Source: Sphingomonas_O antarctica (GTDB lineage: Bacteria; Pseudomonadota; Alphaproteobacteria; Sphingomonadales; Sphingomonadaceae). Taken from it: a stretch of 64,000 bases of DNA. Below, one piece after another: positions 16,409-25,756 of the stretch (its first letter is position 1; each line of letters opens with the position of its first letter). The notes under the pieces are model-generated. The model saw only the letters and a list, made by a program, of their open reading frames with translations. It made no database searches and was not told the origin of the DNA. The translations under genes and the position numbers were made by a program. The DNA is taken from the NCBI RefSeq assembly GCF_965137005.1, contig NZ_CBCRXM010000001.1:248001-312000 (forward strand), given 5' to 3'.

Positions 16409-17905
16409 TTACAGGCAAGCCTCAAGGAATGGCTGGTCGAAGCCGTACTGCCTGGCCTTTTCCAACGTGTAGGGGCGCAGGCCCATGGCGCGATATTCGC
16501 CGATGATCTTGCCGTCGGCGTCATCGGAAAGATATTCGAATTTGAACAATTCCTGGGTAACGATCACAGGACCTTCCATGCCGATCACTTCGGTCACGTT
16601 GGTGACGCGGCGGCTGCCGTCGCGGAGGCGCTTGACCTGAATGATCAGGTCGACCGAGTCCGCAATCTGACGGCTGATCGCTTCCTTGGGCATCTTGATA
16701 TCGCCCATCATCACCATGTTCTCCATGCGCCCCAGCGCCTCACGTGGGGAGTTGGAGTGAAGCGTACACATGGATCCATCATGGCCAGTGTTCATCGCCG
16801 CAAGCAGGTCGAAACACTCCTGTCCGCGAATTTCGCCGAGGATGATGCGGTCCGGGCGCATACGCAGTGCGTTCTTGACGAGGTCACGGATCGACACTTC
16901 GCCCTGACCCTCGAGGTTGGCGGGGCGCGTTTCGAGCGGCAACCAGTGCGGCTGTTGCAACCGCAACTCGGCGGCATCCTCGATCGTCAGCACGCGCTCG
17001 CCCGGGTCGATCATCTTCGACAGTGCATTCAGCATCGTGGTCTTGCCCGAACCGGTGCCGCCCGAAATGACGACATTGAAGCGGCAGGCACCGGCGATCT
17101 TCAGCGCGGTCGCCATCTTGACCGACATCGACCCGCCACTGGCCATCATGTCGAGCGTGATCGGTTTGTCGGAGAATTTACGAATGGAGATCGCCGTGCC
17201 GCGCAGCGACAGCGGCGGCACGATGACGTTGACGCGGCTGCCGTCCTTCAAGCGGGCATCGGCCAGCGGGGTGGTCTGGTCGACGCGACGACCGACCGAA
17301 TTGACGATCCGCTGCGCAATCTGGAACAGATGCTCCTCGTCGCGAAACTGGATCGGGGCGATGATCAGCTTGCCCTTCTTTTCGATGTACGTCTGGTTGG
17401 GACCGTTGACCATGATGTCGGTGATGCCCGGGTCGTTGAGCAATTCCTCGAGCGGGCCAAGGCCGAGCAACTCGTCGACCAGCACCTTTTCGAGCGCGAA
17501 CTGCTCGCGGCGGTTAAGCGTGATCTTCAGTTCGGCGAGCACTTCGCCGATGATCGGACGGAATTCTTCGGCCAGCTCGTCCTTGTTGAGCGTCGCCGCC
17601 GCTTCCGGGTCGATGCGTTCGAGCAGGCGGGGGAGAACCTGTTCCTTGATCTTGTGAACGCTGGCTTCGAACCCTTCGGCCTTCGGGCCAACATCCATTT
17701 CGGCATTCATGCGGCTGTCGAGGCGGGACATCGCATCTATGGGGGCCGATGCACCAAGGCTCTCGAGCGGTGGAAACTGGTCACCGCCTTCGGCTTCCGG
17801 CGTGGGTGCGGGACCACCGCCGCCTTGCATCGGGCGGGCACTGCCGAATGCGGCGCGCGCGCCGGTGGGGTTCACCGCGCCGCCGCGTTTACCGAATGCA
17901 CTCAT
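16409..17905 (-). CDS. cpaF: CpaF/TadA-type pilus assembly ATPase
   Basis: The 498-residue secretion ATPase has Walker A GGTGSGKTTML, an ITDIMVNG N-terminal motif, an Asp box (LTIEDAAELRLQQPH), Walker B (DRIILGEIRG) and a His box (CTLHSNSP). CpaF powers Flp/Tad pilus assembly at the inner membrane. The N-terminus carries a proline/glycine-rich leader of about 70 residues. ATG at 17905 is preferred over the longer frame. No other tad/cpa gene lies next to it, so it is an isolated copy here. Confidence 0.93.
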   Translation of the reverse strand: MSAFGKRGGAVNPTGARAAFGSARPMQGGGGPAPTPEAEGGDQFPPLESLGASAPIDAMSRLDSRMNAEMDVGPKAEGFEASVHKIKEQVLPRLLERIDPEAAATLNKDELAEEFRPIIGEVLAELKITLNRREQFALEKVLVDELLGLGPLEELLNDPGITDIMVNGPNQTYIEKKGKLIIAPIQFRDEEHLFQIAQRIVNSVGRRVDQTTPLADARLKDGSRVNVIVPPLSLRGTAISIRKFSDKPITLDMMASGGSMSVKMATALKIAGACRFNVVISGGTGSGKTTMLNALSKMIDPGERVLTIEDAAELRLQQPHWLPLETRPANLEGQGEVSIRDLVKNALRMRPDRIILGEIRGQECFDLLAAMNTGHDGSMCTLHSNSPREALGRMENMVMMGDIKMPKEAISRQIADSVDLIIQVKRLRDGSRRVTNVTEVIGMEGPVIVTQELFKFEYLSDDADGKIIGEYRAMGLRPYTLEKARQYGFDQPFLEACL

Positions 17906-17962
17906 TCCATCACCCCGATCGCGGCCCACATATCAGGGTGAATAGCTTGGAAAGTTTGACGA

Positions 17963-18988
17963 TTAGCTAAGTTTGCCCTCGCGCCGCAGCAATTCGGCCT
18001 TGCGCTCAAGACCATAGGCATAACCACCGAGCGTCCCGTCGGTGCGAATGACGCGGTGGCAAGGGATCAACACCGCGATATTGTTCGCGCCGTTGGCCGA
18101 TCCTGCCGCGCGTACTGCACCCGGCTTGCCCACCGCCGCGGCGATGGCGGCATAACTGCGCGTTTCGCCCGGGGGGATGCGACGGAGTTCTTGCCACACC
18201 GCCTGCTGGAACGCGGTGCCCGCCACGTCGAGTGGCAGGTCGGGCATGGCGGACGGATTGGCGCAGGCTTCGACGGCCCCGGCGACGAGCGAGGTTAGCG
18301 CGTCGCCGCCTTCCTCGATCACGGCCTTGGGGAAACGTCGGCGCAATTCGCCTTCATCCTCATCGAACGACAAGCGGCAAATGCCCTTGTCGGTCGCCGC
18401 GAGCAACATCTTGCCCAGCACCGTGTCGACGATCGCATAACGGATCGTCACGCCTGCGCCGCCATTACGCCACGCAGAGGGGGTCATGCCCAGACGGTTC
18501 GTTGCATCGGCATAAAAGCGGCTGGGGCTTTCATAGCCCGCGTCATAGATCGCGTCGGTCACAGTGTTGGCCTCGGTCAGCATCGTTTCGGTCCTTTTGG
18601 CACGCAGCGCACGGGCATAAGCTGCCGGGGTGACCCCGGTGTCGCGCTTGAACAGGCGGTGAAAATGATGGGGGGCGTAGCCGACCTCAGCCGCCAATTC
18701 TTCGAGCTGAGGCACGGCCTCACTGCCCTCGATGATCCGCACCGCCGCCGCCACCGCCTCGCGGTCGCGACCGATCTCGTCCGGCTTGCAACGCAGGCAT
18801 GCGCGATATCCAGCCGCCCGGGCGCCCTCCGCATCTGCAAAATACTCGACATTCTCGCGCAACGGATGCCGGGCAGGGCAGGACGGTTTGCAGTAAATGC
18901 CCGTCGTTCTGACTGCGCCAACGAACGTCCCGTCAAACGCGCGGTTGCGGGCTGTGAACGCGGCCCAAGCTTGGTCGTTGTCGATCAT
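17963..18988 (-). CDS. ada: Bifunctional Ada DNA repair methyltransferase/activator
   Basis: This is a 341-residue, full-length Ada. The N-terminal zinc domain has C33, C37, C64 and C67 (GIYCKPSC ... RACLRCKPDE); C33 would accept methyl groups from phosphotriesters. An AraC-type helix-turn-helix follows at about 75-170. The C-terminal O6-methylguanine transferase domain carries LIPCHRV with the acceptor cysteine. When methylated it activates alkylation-response genes. alkB is not adjacent. All key residues are present. Confidence 0.95.
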   Translation of the reverse strand: MIDNDQAWAAFTARNRAFDGTFVGAVRTTGIYCKPSCPARHPLRENVEYFADAEGARAAGYRACLRCKPDEIGRDREAVAAAVRIIEGSEAVPQLEELAAEVGYAPHHFHRLFKRDTGVTPAAYARALRAKRTETMLTEANTVTDAIYDAGYESPSRFYADATNRLGMTPSAWRNGGAGVTIRYAIVDTVLGKMLLAATDKGICRLSFDEDEGELRRRFPKAVIEEGGDALTSLVAGAVEACANPSAMPDLPLDVAGTAFQQAVWQELRRIPPGETRSYAAIAAAVGKPGAVRAAGSANGANNIAVLIPCHRVIRTDGTLGGYAYGLERKAELLRREGKLS

Positions 18989-19045
18989 GAACCCCAGATA
19001 GTCGATCTTCTCGCGTTCCGCTTCCCGCAGCTTGCGTTCAAACTT

Positions 19046-19774
19046 TCAGACCAAAACCTCCGCCAGGAAATTCTCGATCGCCTGCCAGCTTCGCCGCGTG
19101 GCGGACTCGCTATATTGTAGGCCGCGTTCGGGCATGTTTGCACCCGGCGCTGTATAAGCATGCATCGCATGGCCGTAGGCATTGAGCTGCCAGTCGGCAC
19201 CCGCCTCGGTCAGTTCCTTCGCGACCATCACCACATCGTCGGGCTTGGCCATCGGGTCTTCCCAGCCGTGAAGGATCAGGACCTTCGTGGTGATTTGCGC
19301 TTGTTCTCCAAAGCCGGGCGGTGCGAAGATTCCGTGGATCGACACCGCGCCCCTGACGTCGTCGGCGCCTGATCGCGCGACATCGAGCGCGCACAGCCCG
19401 CCGAAGCAATAGCCCATCACGGCGATGCGCGTGGCATCGACGCCGGGGATCGTTTTCGCGAACGCTACCGCTGCGAGCATTCGGTCGCGCAGCATTGCGC
19501 GGTCCTGGATGAACGGGGTCATCAGCGCCGTGTTGACCGCCATCGCCGTCGGGGTGCCGTGTTCGCCGCGCCGGCCCTTGCCGTAAACATCGATGGCAAT
19601 GCCGACATAGCCAAGCGCCGCCAGCCTGTCGGCGGTTTCGCGCTCGTGATCCGATTGACCGCCCCAAGTGTGTCCGACCAGCACCGCCGGCCGGCGCTGT
19701 CCCGCAACCGCGCCCGCGACATAGGCTTCGCAAGTGACATCGCCGTGGTGGTAGTCCTGATAGTTGCCCGCCAT
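19046..19774 (-). CDS. Dienelactone hydrolase-family protein
   Basis: The 242-residue alpha/beta hydrolase has nucleophile C123 in GYCFGG and an LHGWEDPM acid motif. The histidine is in the YGHAMHAY region. An early HTWGGQSDH segment matches the family. Dienelactone hydrolases open 4-carboxymethylenebutenolide, but many family members act on other esters. No aromatic catabolic genes flank it, so the substrate is unknown. ATG at 19774 has GGGAGC upstream. Confidence 0.88.
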   Translation of the reverse strand: MAGNYQDYHHGDVTCEAYVAGAVAGQRRPAVLVGHTWGGQSDHERETADRLAALGYVGIAIDVYGKGRRGEHGTPTAMAVNTALMTPFIQDRAMLRDRMLAAVAFAKTIPGVDATRIAVMGYCFGGLCALDVARSGADDVRGAVSIHGIFAPPGFGEQAQITTKVLILHGWEDPMAKPDDVVMVAKELTEAGADWQLNAYGHAMHAYTAPGANMPERGLQYSESATRRSWQAIENFLAEVLV

Positions 19775-19938
19775 CCGCTTGCTCCCTTTGGCCTCCCCTA
19801 AGCGCGGTTCGGCGAACAAGTCGAGCCGACTCACCTTGCACCGCAGCGAAGGTTTCGCTACACGCGCGGCATCCCGCTCGGCAGCACTTTCTGGCGCTGC
19901 AATCGTGCGGGCTTTTGATTTTGAGGGATTCGACGCGC

Positions 19939-20493
19939 GTGGAGATTTCCGGCGGCATTCAGGCTAGCCTCAGCGGGCGTTATGCGACCGCTTTGTTCGA
20001 CCTCGCGCGCGAATCGAAAGCGATCGACAAGGTCGAAAAAAGTCTCGCTCTGCTCGAAGCCGCGATTGGCGGGTCGGACGATCTGAAGCGGCTGATCTCC
20101 AGCCCGCTCGTCAGACGCGAACAGGCCGTCGGCGCCGTCGCAGCCGTCGCCAAAACGCTGAAACTGGATGCGGTCACCGGCAACTTCCTCGGCGTGCTGG
20201 CGCAGAATGGCCGGTTGAGCCAGGCGACGAACGTCATCCGTGCGTTCCGCATGCTTGCCGCCGCGCATCGTGGTGAAACCACCGCTGAAGTGACCAGCGC
20301 GCATGCGCTGAGCGATGCTCAGCTCGCTGCGCTCAAGACGCAGCTCAAGGCTCGCACTGGCCGCGACGTCGCGGTTCAGACGCGTGTCGATCCGGAAATT
20401 CTCGGCGGTCTCACCGTCAAGCTCGGCAGCCAGCTGATCGACAGCTCGCTGCGCACCAAACTCAACACTCTCGCCCACGCGATGAAAGGCTAA
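19939..20493 (+). CDS. atpH: ATP synthase F1 subunit delta
   Basis: The 184-residue subunit joins F1 to the peripheral stalk. The start is GTG at 19939 with GAGGGA about 10 bases upstream, giving the usual GGIQASLSGRYATALFDLA N-terminus; an in-frame TTG eight codons earlier is less likely. The conserved C-terminal TRVDPEILGGLTVKLGSQLID is present. It is the first gene of atpHAGDC. Confidence 0.93.
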   Translation: MEISGGIQASLSGRYATALFDLARESKAIDKVEKSLALLEAAIGGSDDLKRLISSPLVRREQAVGAVAAVAKTLKLDAVTGNFLGVLAQNGRLSQATNVIRAFRMLAAAHRGETTAEVTSAHALSDAQLAALKTQLKARTGRDVAVQTRVDPEILGGLTVKLGSQLIDSSLRTKLNTLAHAMKG

Positions 20494-20504
20494 GGCTGAA
20501 CACG

Positions 20505-22034
<1,530 letters not shown>

Positions 22035-22040
22035 CCTCAG

Positions 22041-22931
22041 ATGGCGTCACTAAAAGCCCTCAAGATGCGGATCAACAGCGTCAAATCGACGCAGAAGATC
22101 ACGCGCGCCATGAAGACCGTCGCTGCCGCAAAGTTGAAGCGGGCGCAGGACGCGGCGGTCGCCGGTCGTCCATATGCCGAACGGCTGCAGGCGGTGATGG
22201 CCAGCCTCGCGTCGAAGGTGACGGTTTCGGCGTCCTCGCCAAAGCTGCTCGGCGGCACGGGCAAGGATCAAGTGCATCTGCTGGTCGTCGCAACCTCGGA
22301 ACGCGGCTTGGCGGGTGGTTTCAACACCAACATCGTACGTCTTGCGCGCAAGCAGGCCGAAGAGCTGGAGCGGCAGGGCAAGACCGTCCGCTTCTATCTC
22401 GCCGGTCGCAAGGCGCGTGTGCTCAACCGGTTTTATACTGCGAGTTCGTTTCTGCACGACCGCGACATGTCGGCGATCAAGTCGCCCACATTTGCGGATG
22501 CGCAGGCGATGGCCGAAGATTTGATCGCGCGTTACGAAGCGGGCGAATTCGATGTGGCAACGTTGCTGTACTCGAACTTCCGCTCGGTCCTCGCGCAGGA
22601 GCCAGAAGCGCGTCAGATTATCCCGGTGCCCCTCAACACATCGAACGGTGTGTCACCTTTGTCACCTTTGACCACCGCGGCGGTCGAATATGAGCCCGAT
22701 GAAGAGGAAATTCTCAAGGCACTGCTGCCGCGCAATGTCGCGATCCAGCTGTATCGTGCGATGCTCGAAAACAATGCCGGCTTCTATGCGTCGCAAATGA
22801 CCGCGATGGACAATGCCACACGCAATGCGGGCGATGTCATCAACCGTCTCAACATCCTCTACAACCGCACGCGCCAGGCGGCGATCACGACCGAATTGAT
22901 CGAGATCATCGCTGGTGCGGAAGCGCTTTAA
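22041..22931 (+). CDS. atpG: ATP synthase F1 subunit gamma
   Basis: The 296-residue rotor shaft has the terminal helices expected of the family: MASLKALKMRINSVKSTQKI at the N-terminus and ASQMTAMDNATRNAGDVINR near the C-terminus. It starts 6 bases after atpA. Length is normal for alphaproteobacteria. Confidence 0.97.
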   Translation: MASLKALKMRINSVKSTQKITRAMKTVAAAKLKRAQDAAVAGRPYAERLQAVMASLASKVTVSASSPKLLGGTGKDQVHLLVVATSERGLAGGFNTNIVRLARKQAEELERQGKTVRFYLAGRKARVLNRFYTASSFLHDRDMSAIKSPTFADAQAMAEDLIARYEAGEFDVATLLYSNFRSVLAQEPEARQIIPVPLNTSNGVSPLSPLTTAAVEYEPDEEEILKALLPRNVAIQLYRAMLENNAGFYASQMTAMDNATRNAGDVINRLNILYNRTRQAAITTELIEIIAGAEAL

Positions 22932-22949
22932 GCTCACGAAGGAAGAATA

Positions 22950-24413
22950 ATGGCTACCGTCATCGACCGTCCCGCCACCTCCAACAATGTCGGCCGCATC
23001 TCGCAGGTTATCGGCGCCGTCGTCGACGTGACGTTCGAAGACGAGCTGCCGGCGATCCTGTCGGCGCTGGAAACCGACAATAACGGCAACCGGCTGGTGC
23101 TCGAAGTTGCACAGCATCTCGGCGAAAACACCGTCCGCTGCATCGCGATGGATGCGACCGACGGCATGACCCGCGGCACGCGCGTGACCGACACCGGTCA
23201 GCAGATCCGCGTGCCTGTCGGTCCGAAGACGCTCGGCCGCATCATGAACGTCATCGGTGAGCCGATCGACGAGCGCGGTCCGATCGGCAGCGATATGTCC
23301 GCCTCGATCCACGCCGATGCGCCGCTGTTCGTCGATCAGTCGACCGAAGCGGCCATTCTGGTCACCGGCATCAAGGTCATCGATCTGCTCGCGCCTTATG
23401 CCAAGGGCGGCAAGATCGGTCTGTTCGGCGGCGCGGGCGTCGGCAAGACCGTGCTGATCCAGGAACTGATCAACAACATCGCCAAGGGGCACGGTGGCGT
23501 GTCGGTGTTCGCAGGCGTCGGTGAACGCACCCGCGAAGGCAACGACCTCTATCACGAATTCCTCGATGCGGGCGTTATCGCCAAGGACGCCGAGGGCAAC
23601 GCGACCTCGGAAGGCTCGAAGGTCGCCCTCGTATTCGGTCAGATGAACGAGCCGCCGGGCGCGCGCGCACGCGTCGCTTTGTCGGGCCTGACGATGGCCG
23701 AATATTTCCGCGACCAGGAGGGGCAGGACGTTCTGTTCTTCGTCGACAACATCTTCCGCTTTACGCAAGCCGGTTCGGAAGTGTCGGCGCTGCTCGGTCG
23801 TATTCCGTCGGCGGTGGGCTATCAGCCCACTTTGTCGACCGACATGGGCGCGCTGCAGGAACGCATCACCTCGACCAACAAGGGGTCGATCACTTCGGTT
23901 CAGGCGATTTACGTTCCCGCGGACGATCTCACCGATCCGGCGCCAGCCGCGTCGTTCGCCCACTTGGACGCGACGACCACGCTCAACCGCGCGATTTCGG
24001 AACTGGGTATTTATCCGGCAGTCGACCCGCTCGATTCCACGTCACGCGTGCTGACGCCCGCCGTCGTCGGCCAGGTCCACTACGACACCGCCCGCCGCGT
24101 CCAGGAAACGTTGCAAAAGTACAAGTCGCTGCAGGACATCATCGCCATTCTCGGCATGGATGAATTGTCCGAAGAGGATAAGGTCACCGTCGCCCGCGCG
24201 CGCAAGATCCAGCGCTTCCTCAGCCAGCCGTTTCACGTCGCCGAAGTCTTCACGGGCATCAGCGGCAAGTTCGTGCAGGTCGAAGACACCGTCAAATCGT
24301 TCAAGGCCGTTGTCGATGGCGAATATGATCACCTGCCCGAAGCCGCCTTCTACATGGTCGGCGGCATCGAGGAAGCGGTCGAAAAGGCCAAGAAGCTGGC
24401 CGGCGAAGCCTAA
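22950..24413 (+). CDS. atpD: ATP synthase F1 subunit beta
   Basis: The 487-residue catalytic subunit carries the P-loop GGAGVGKT at 160-167, GERTREGNDLYHE and the ALLGRIPSAVGYQPTL segment. The C-terminal DELSEEDK sequence is also present. All catalytic motifs are intact. It has a ribosome site (GAAGGAAG) and lies between atpG and atpC. Confidence 0.98.
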   Translation: MATVIDRPATSNNVGRISQVIGAVVDVTFEDELPAILSALETDNNGNRLVLEVAQHLGENTVRCIAMDATDGMTRGTRVTDTGQQIRVPVGPKTLGRIMNVIGEPIDERGPIGSDMSASIHADAPLFVDQSTEAAILVTGIKVIDLLAPYAKGGKIGLFGGAGVGKTVLIQELINNIAKGHGGVSVFAGVGERTREGNDLYHEFLDAGVIAKDAEGNATSEGSKVALVFGQMNEPPGARARVALSGLTMAEYFRDQEGQDVLFFVDNIFRFTQAGSEVSALLGRIPSAVGYQPTLSTDMGALQERITSTNKGSITSVQAIYVPADDLTDPAPAASFAHLDATTTLNRAISELGIYPAVDPLDSTSRVLTPAVVGQVHYDTARRVQETLQKYKSLQDIIAILGMDELSEEDKVTVARARKIQRFLSQPFHVAEVFTGISGKFVQVEDTVKSFKAVVDGEYDHLPEAAFYMVGGIEEAVEKAKKLAGEA

Positions 24414-24416
24414 GCC

Positions 24417-24674
24417 ATGCTGACTTACGAACTCGTCACGCCGGAACGGCTGGTCCGACAGGGCGCGGCTTATATGGTCACCGTGCCCGGCGTGGAGGGC
24501 GATTTCGGCGTGCTCGAACACCATGCGCCGTTCATGACGGTGCTGCGCGACGGCCCGCTCAAAATCTACGCGACCGACGGCGCGACACCCGAGCTGGTCC
24601 AGGTCTCGGGCGGTTTCGCCGAGGTCAATGAACGCGGCCTGACGGTTTTGGCGGAAGCGGCTGCTGCGGCCTGA
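24417..24674 (+). CDS. atpC: ATP synthase F1 subunit epsilon
   Basis: The 85-residue protein contains the N-terminal beta-sandwich (VTPERLV, VPGVEGDFGVLEHHAPF) that contacts gamma and the c-ring. The C-terminal helical hairpin of longer epsilon subunits is missing, as in many alphaproteobacteria, so epsilon-type inhibition is probably weak. The next gene overlaps its end in another frame. Confidence 0.95.
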   Translation: MLTYELVTPERLVRQGAAYMVTVPGVEGDFGVLEHHAPFMTVLRDGPLKIYATDGATPELVQVSGGFAEVNERGLTVLAEAAAAA

Positions 24675-25749
24675 CATCGCCGTTCACCTGTTCGAGCCTT
24701 CCGACGGGGGGCTCGACCGGGTCGCTATCCTCCTCGCCAACGGATTTCGCGCGCGGGGCTATTCGACCGAGTTATGGCTCGCCCGCGCGGACGGTCCCAA
24801 CGCCCGGATGATCGCGCCCGATCTGCCGGTGCGGATGGTTCCGGCATCACGGGGCAAACGCGGCCTCGCGCTGGCGGCGCAGGTGCCCGCCCTGCGCAAT
24901 GCGGTCCGCACCCATCGACCAAAAGTACTGCTATCGGCAGGCAACCAAAGCAACCTCCCCGTAGCGCTCGCCTGTTTGCGCAGCGATACCGCCTCGATTG
25001 CCAAGATTACCAACCCAGTCGCCCGCCCCGGCACTCATGGCGCAGGCCAGGCTTTTCGGAGTTGGCGCTTCGGGAAACAGGCGCAACTCGTCGACCTGAC
25101 GCTGGCGTTGAGCGATGCCGATGCCCGCGCCTATGCTGCGGACTATTCCAACGCGCGCTTCACCTTCGTACACAATCCTTATGTCGAATCCGCGCATCTT
25201 GCTTTGGCCGAGACGCGTGGGCCGCTCCCCGCCGAACCGATGCTGCTCACAGTCGGACGGCTTGCCGTGCAAAAGGATCACGCGACGCTGCTCGACGCGT
25301 TGGCACTCCTCAAGGATCGTCGCTGGCGACTGACGCTGGTCGGTGAAGGCCCGTTGCGCGCCGATCTGGAGCGACAGGCGGCGAGGCTCGGCTTGGCCAG
25401 CCGCATCACCTTTGCCGGCTTCGTCGATCCATTACCACACTACGCCGCAGCCGACCTGTTCGTGCTGCCGTCCCGGTGGGAAGGGTTTCCAGCCGTAGCG
25501 CTCGAAGCCTTGGCGGCGGGCCTGCCCGTCATCGCAACCAATTGCGCGCCGGGGCTCACCCAATTGCTCGCCGGACTGCCCCTCCCGGCGACGACGCCAG
25601 TGGGTGATGCCGCGGCGCTGACTGCGGCGATCGCGTCCGCACTCGATCACCCTGCCGATCCGCAAACCTTGTCCTCATCGGCAGCCCCGTGGAGCATGGG
25701 CGCCGCGATCGACGATCACATACGGCTGATGCAGCCATGGCTCACTTAA
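24664..25749 (+). CDS. GT4-type glycosyltransferase with apparent CTG start
   Basis: The GT-B glycosyltransferase domain is clear: LLTVGRLAVQKDHATLLDA, LTLVGEGPLRADLE, ITFAGFV and FVLPSRWEGFPAVALEALA. Coding sequence for the expected N-terminus (RPDIAVHLFEPSDGGLDRVA) extends upstream of the first ATG at 24808. In that frame no ATG, GTG or TTG occurs before an in-frame stop near 24640, only CTG at 24661 and 24664. CTG at 24664 would give 361 residues. It overlaps atpC, so translational coupling could support it. It probably transfers a sugar to a surface glycan; acceptor unknown. Confidence 0.8.
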   Translation: MRPDIAVHLFEPSDGGLDRVAILLANGFRARGYSTELWLARADGPNARMIAPDLPVRMVPASRGKRGLALAAQVPALRNAVRTHRPKVLLSAGNQSNLPVALACLRSDTASIAKITNPVARPGTHGAGQAFRSWRFGKQAQLVDLTLALSDADARAYAADYSNARFTFVHNPYVESAHLALAETRGPLPAEPMLLTVGRLAVQKDHATLLDALALLKDRRWRLTLVGEGPLRADLERQAARLGLASRITFAGFVDPLPHYAAADLFVLPSRWEGFPAVALEALAAGLPVIATNCAPGLTQLLAGLPLPATTPVGDAAALTAAIASALDHPADPQTLSSSAAPWSMGAAIDDHIRLMQPWLT

Positions 25750-25756
25750 GCCTTCC

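Noticed and set aside
16223..17941. 572-residue plus-strand frame
   Set aside because: Shadow of cpaF on the other strand.
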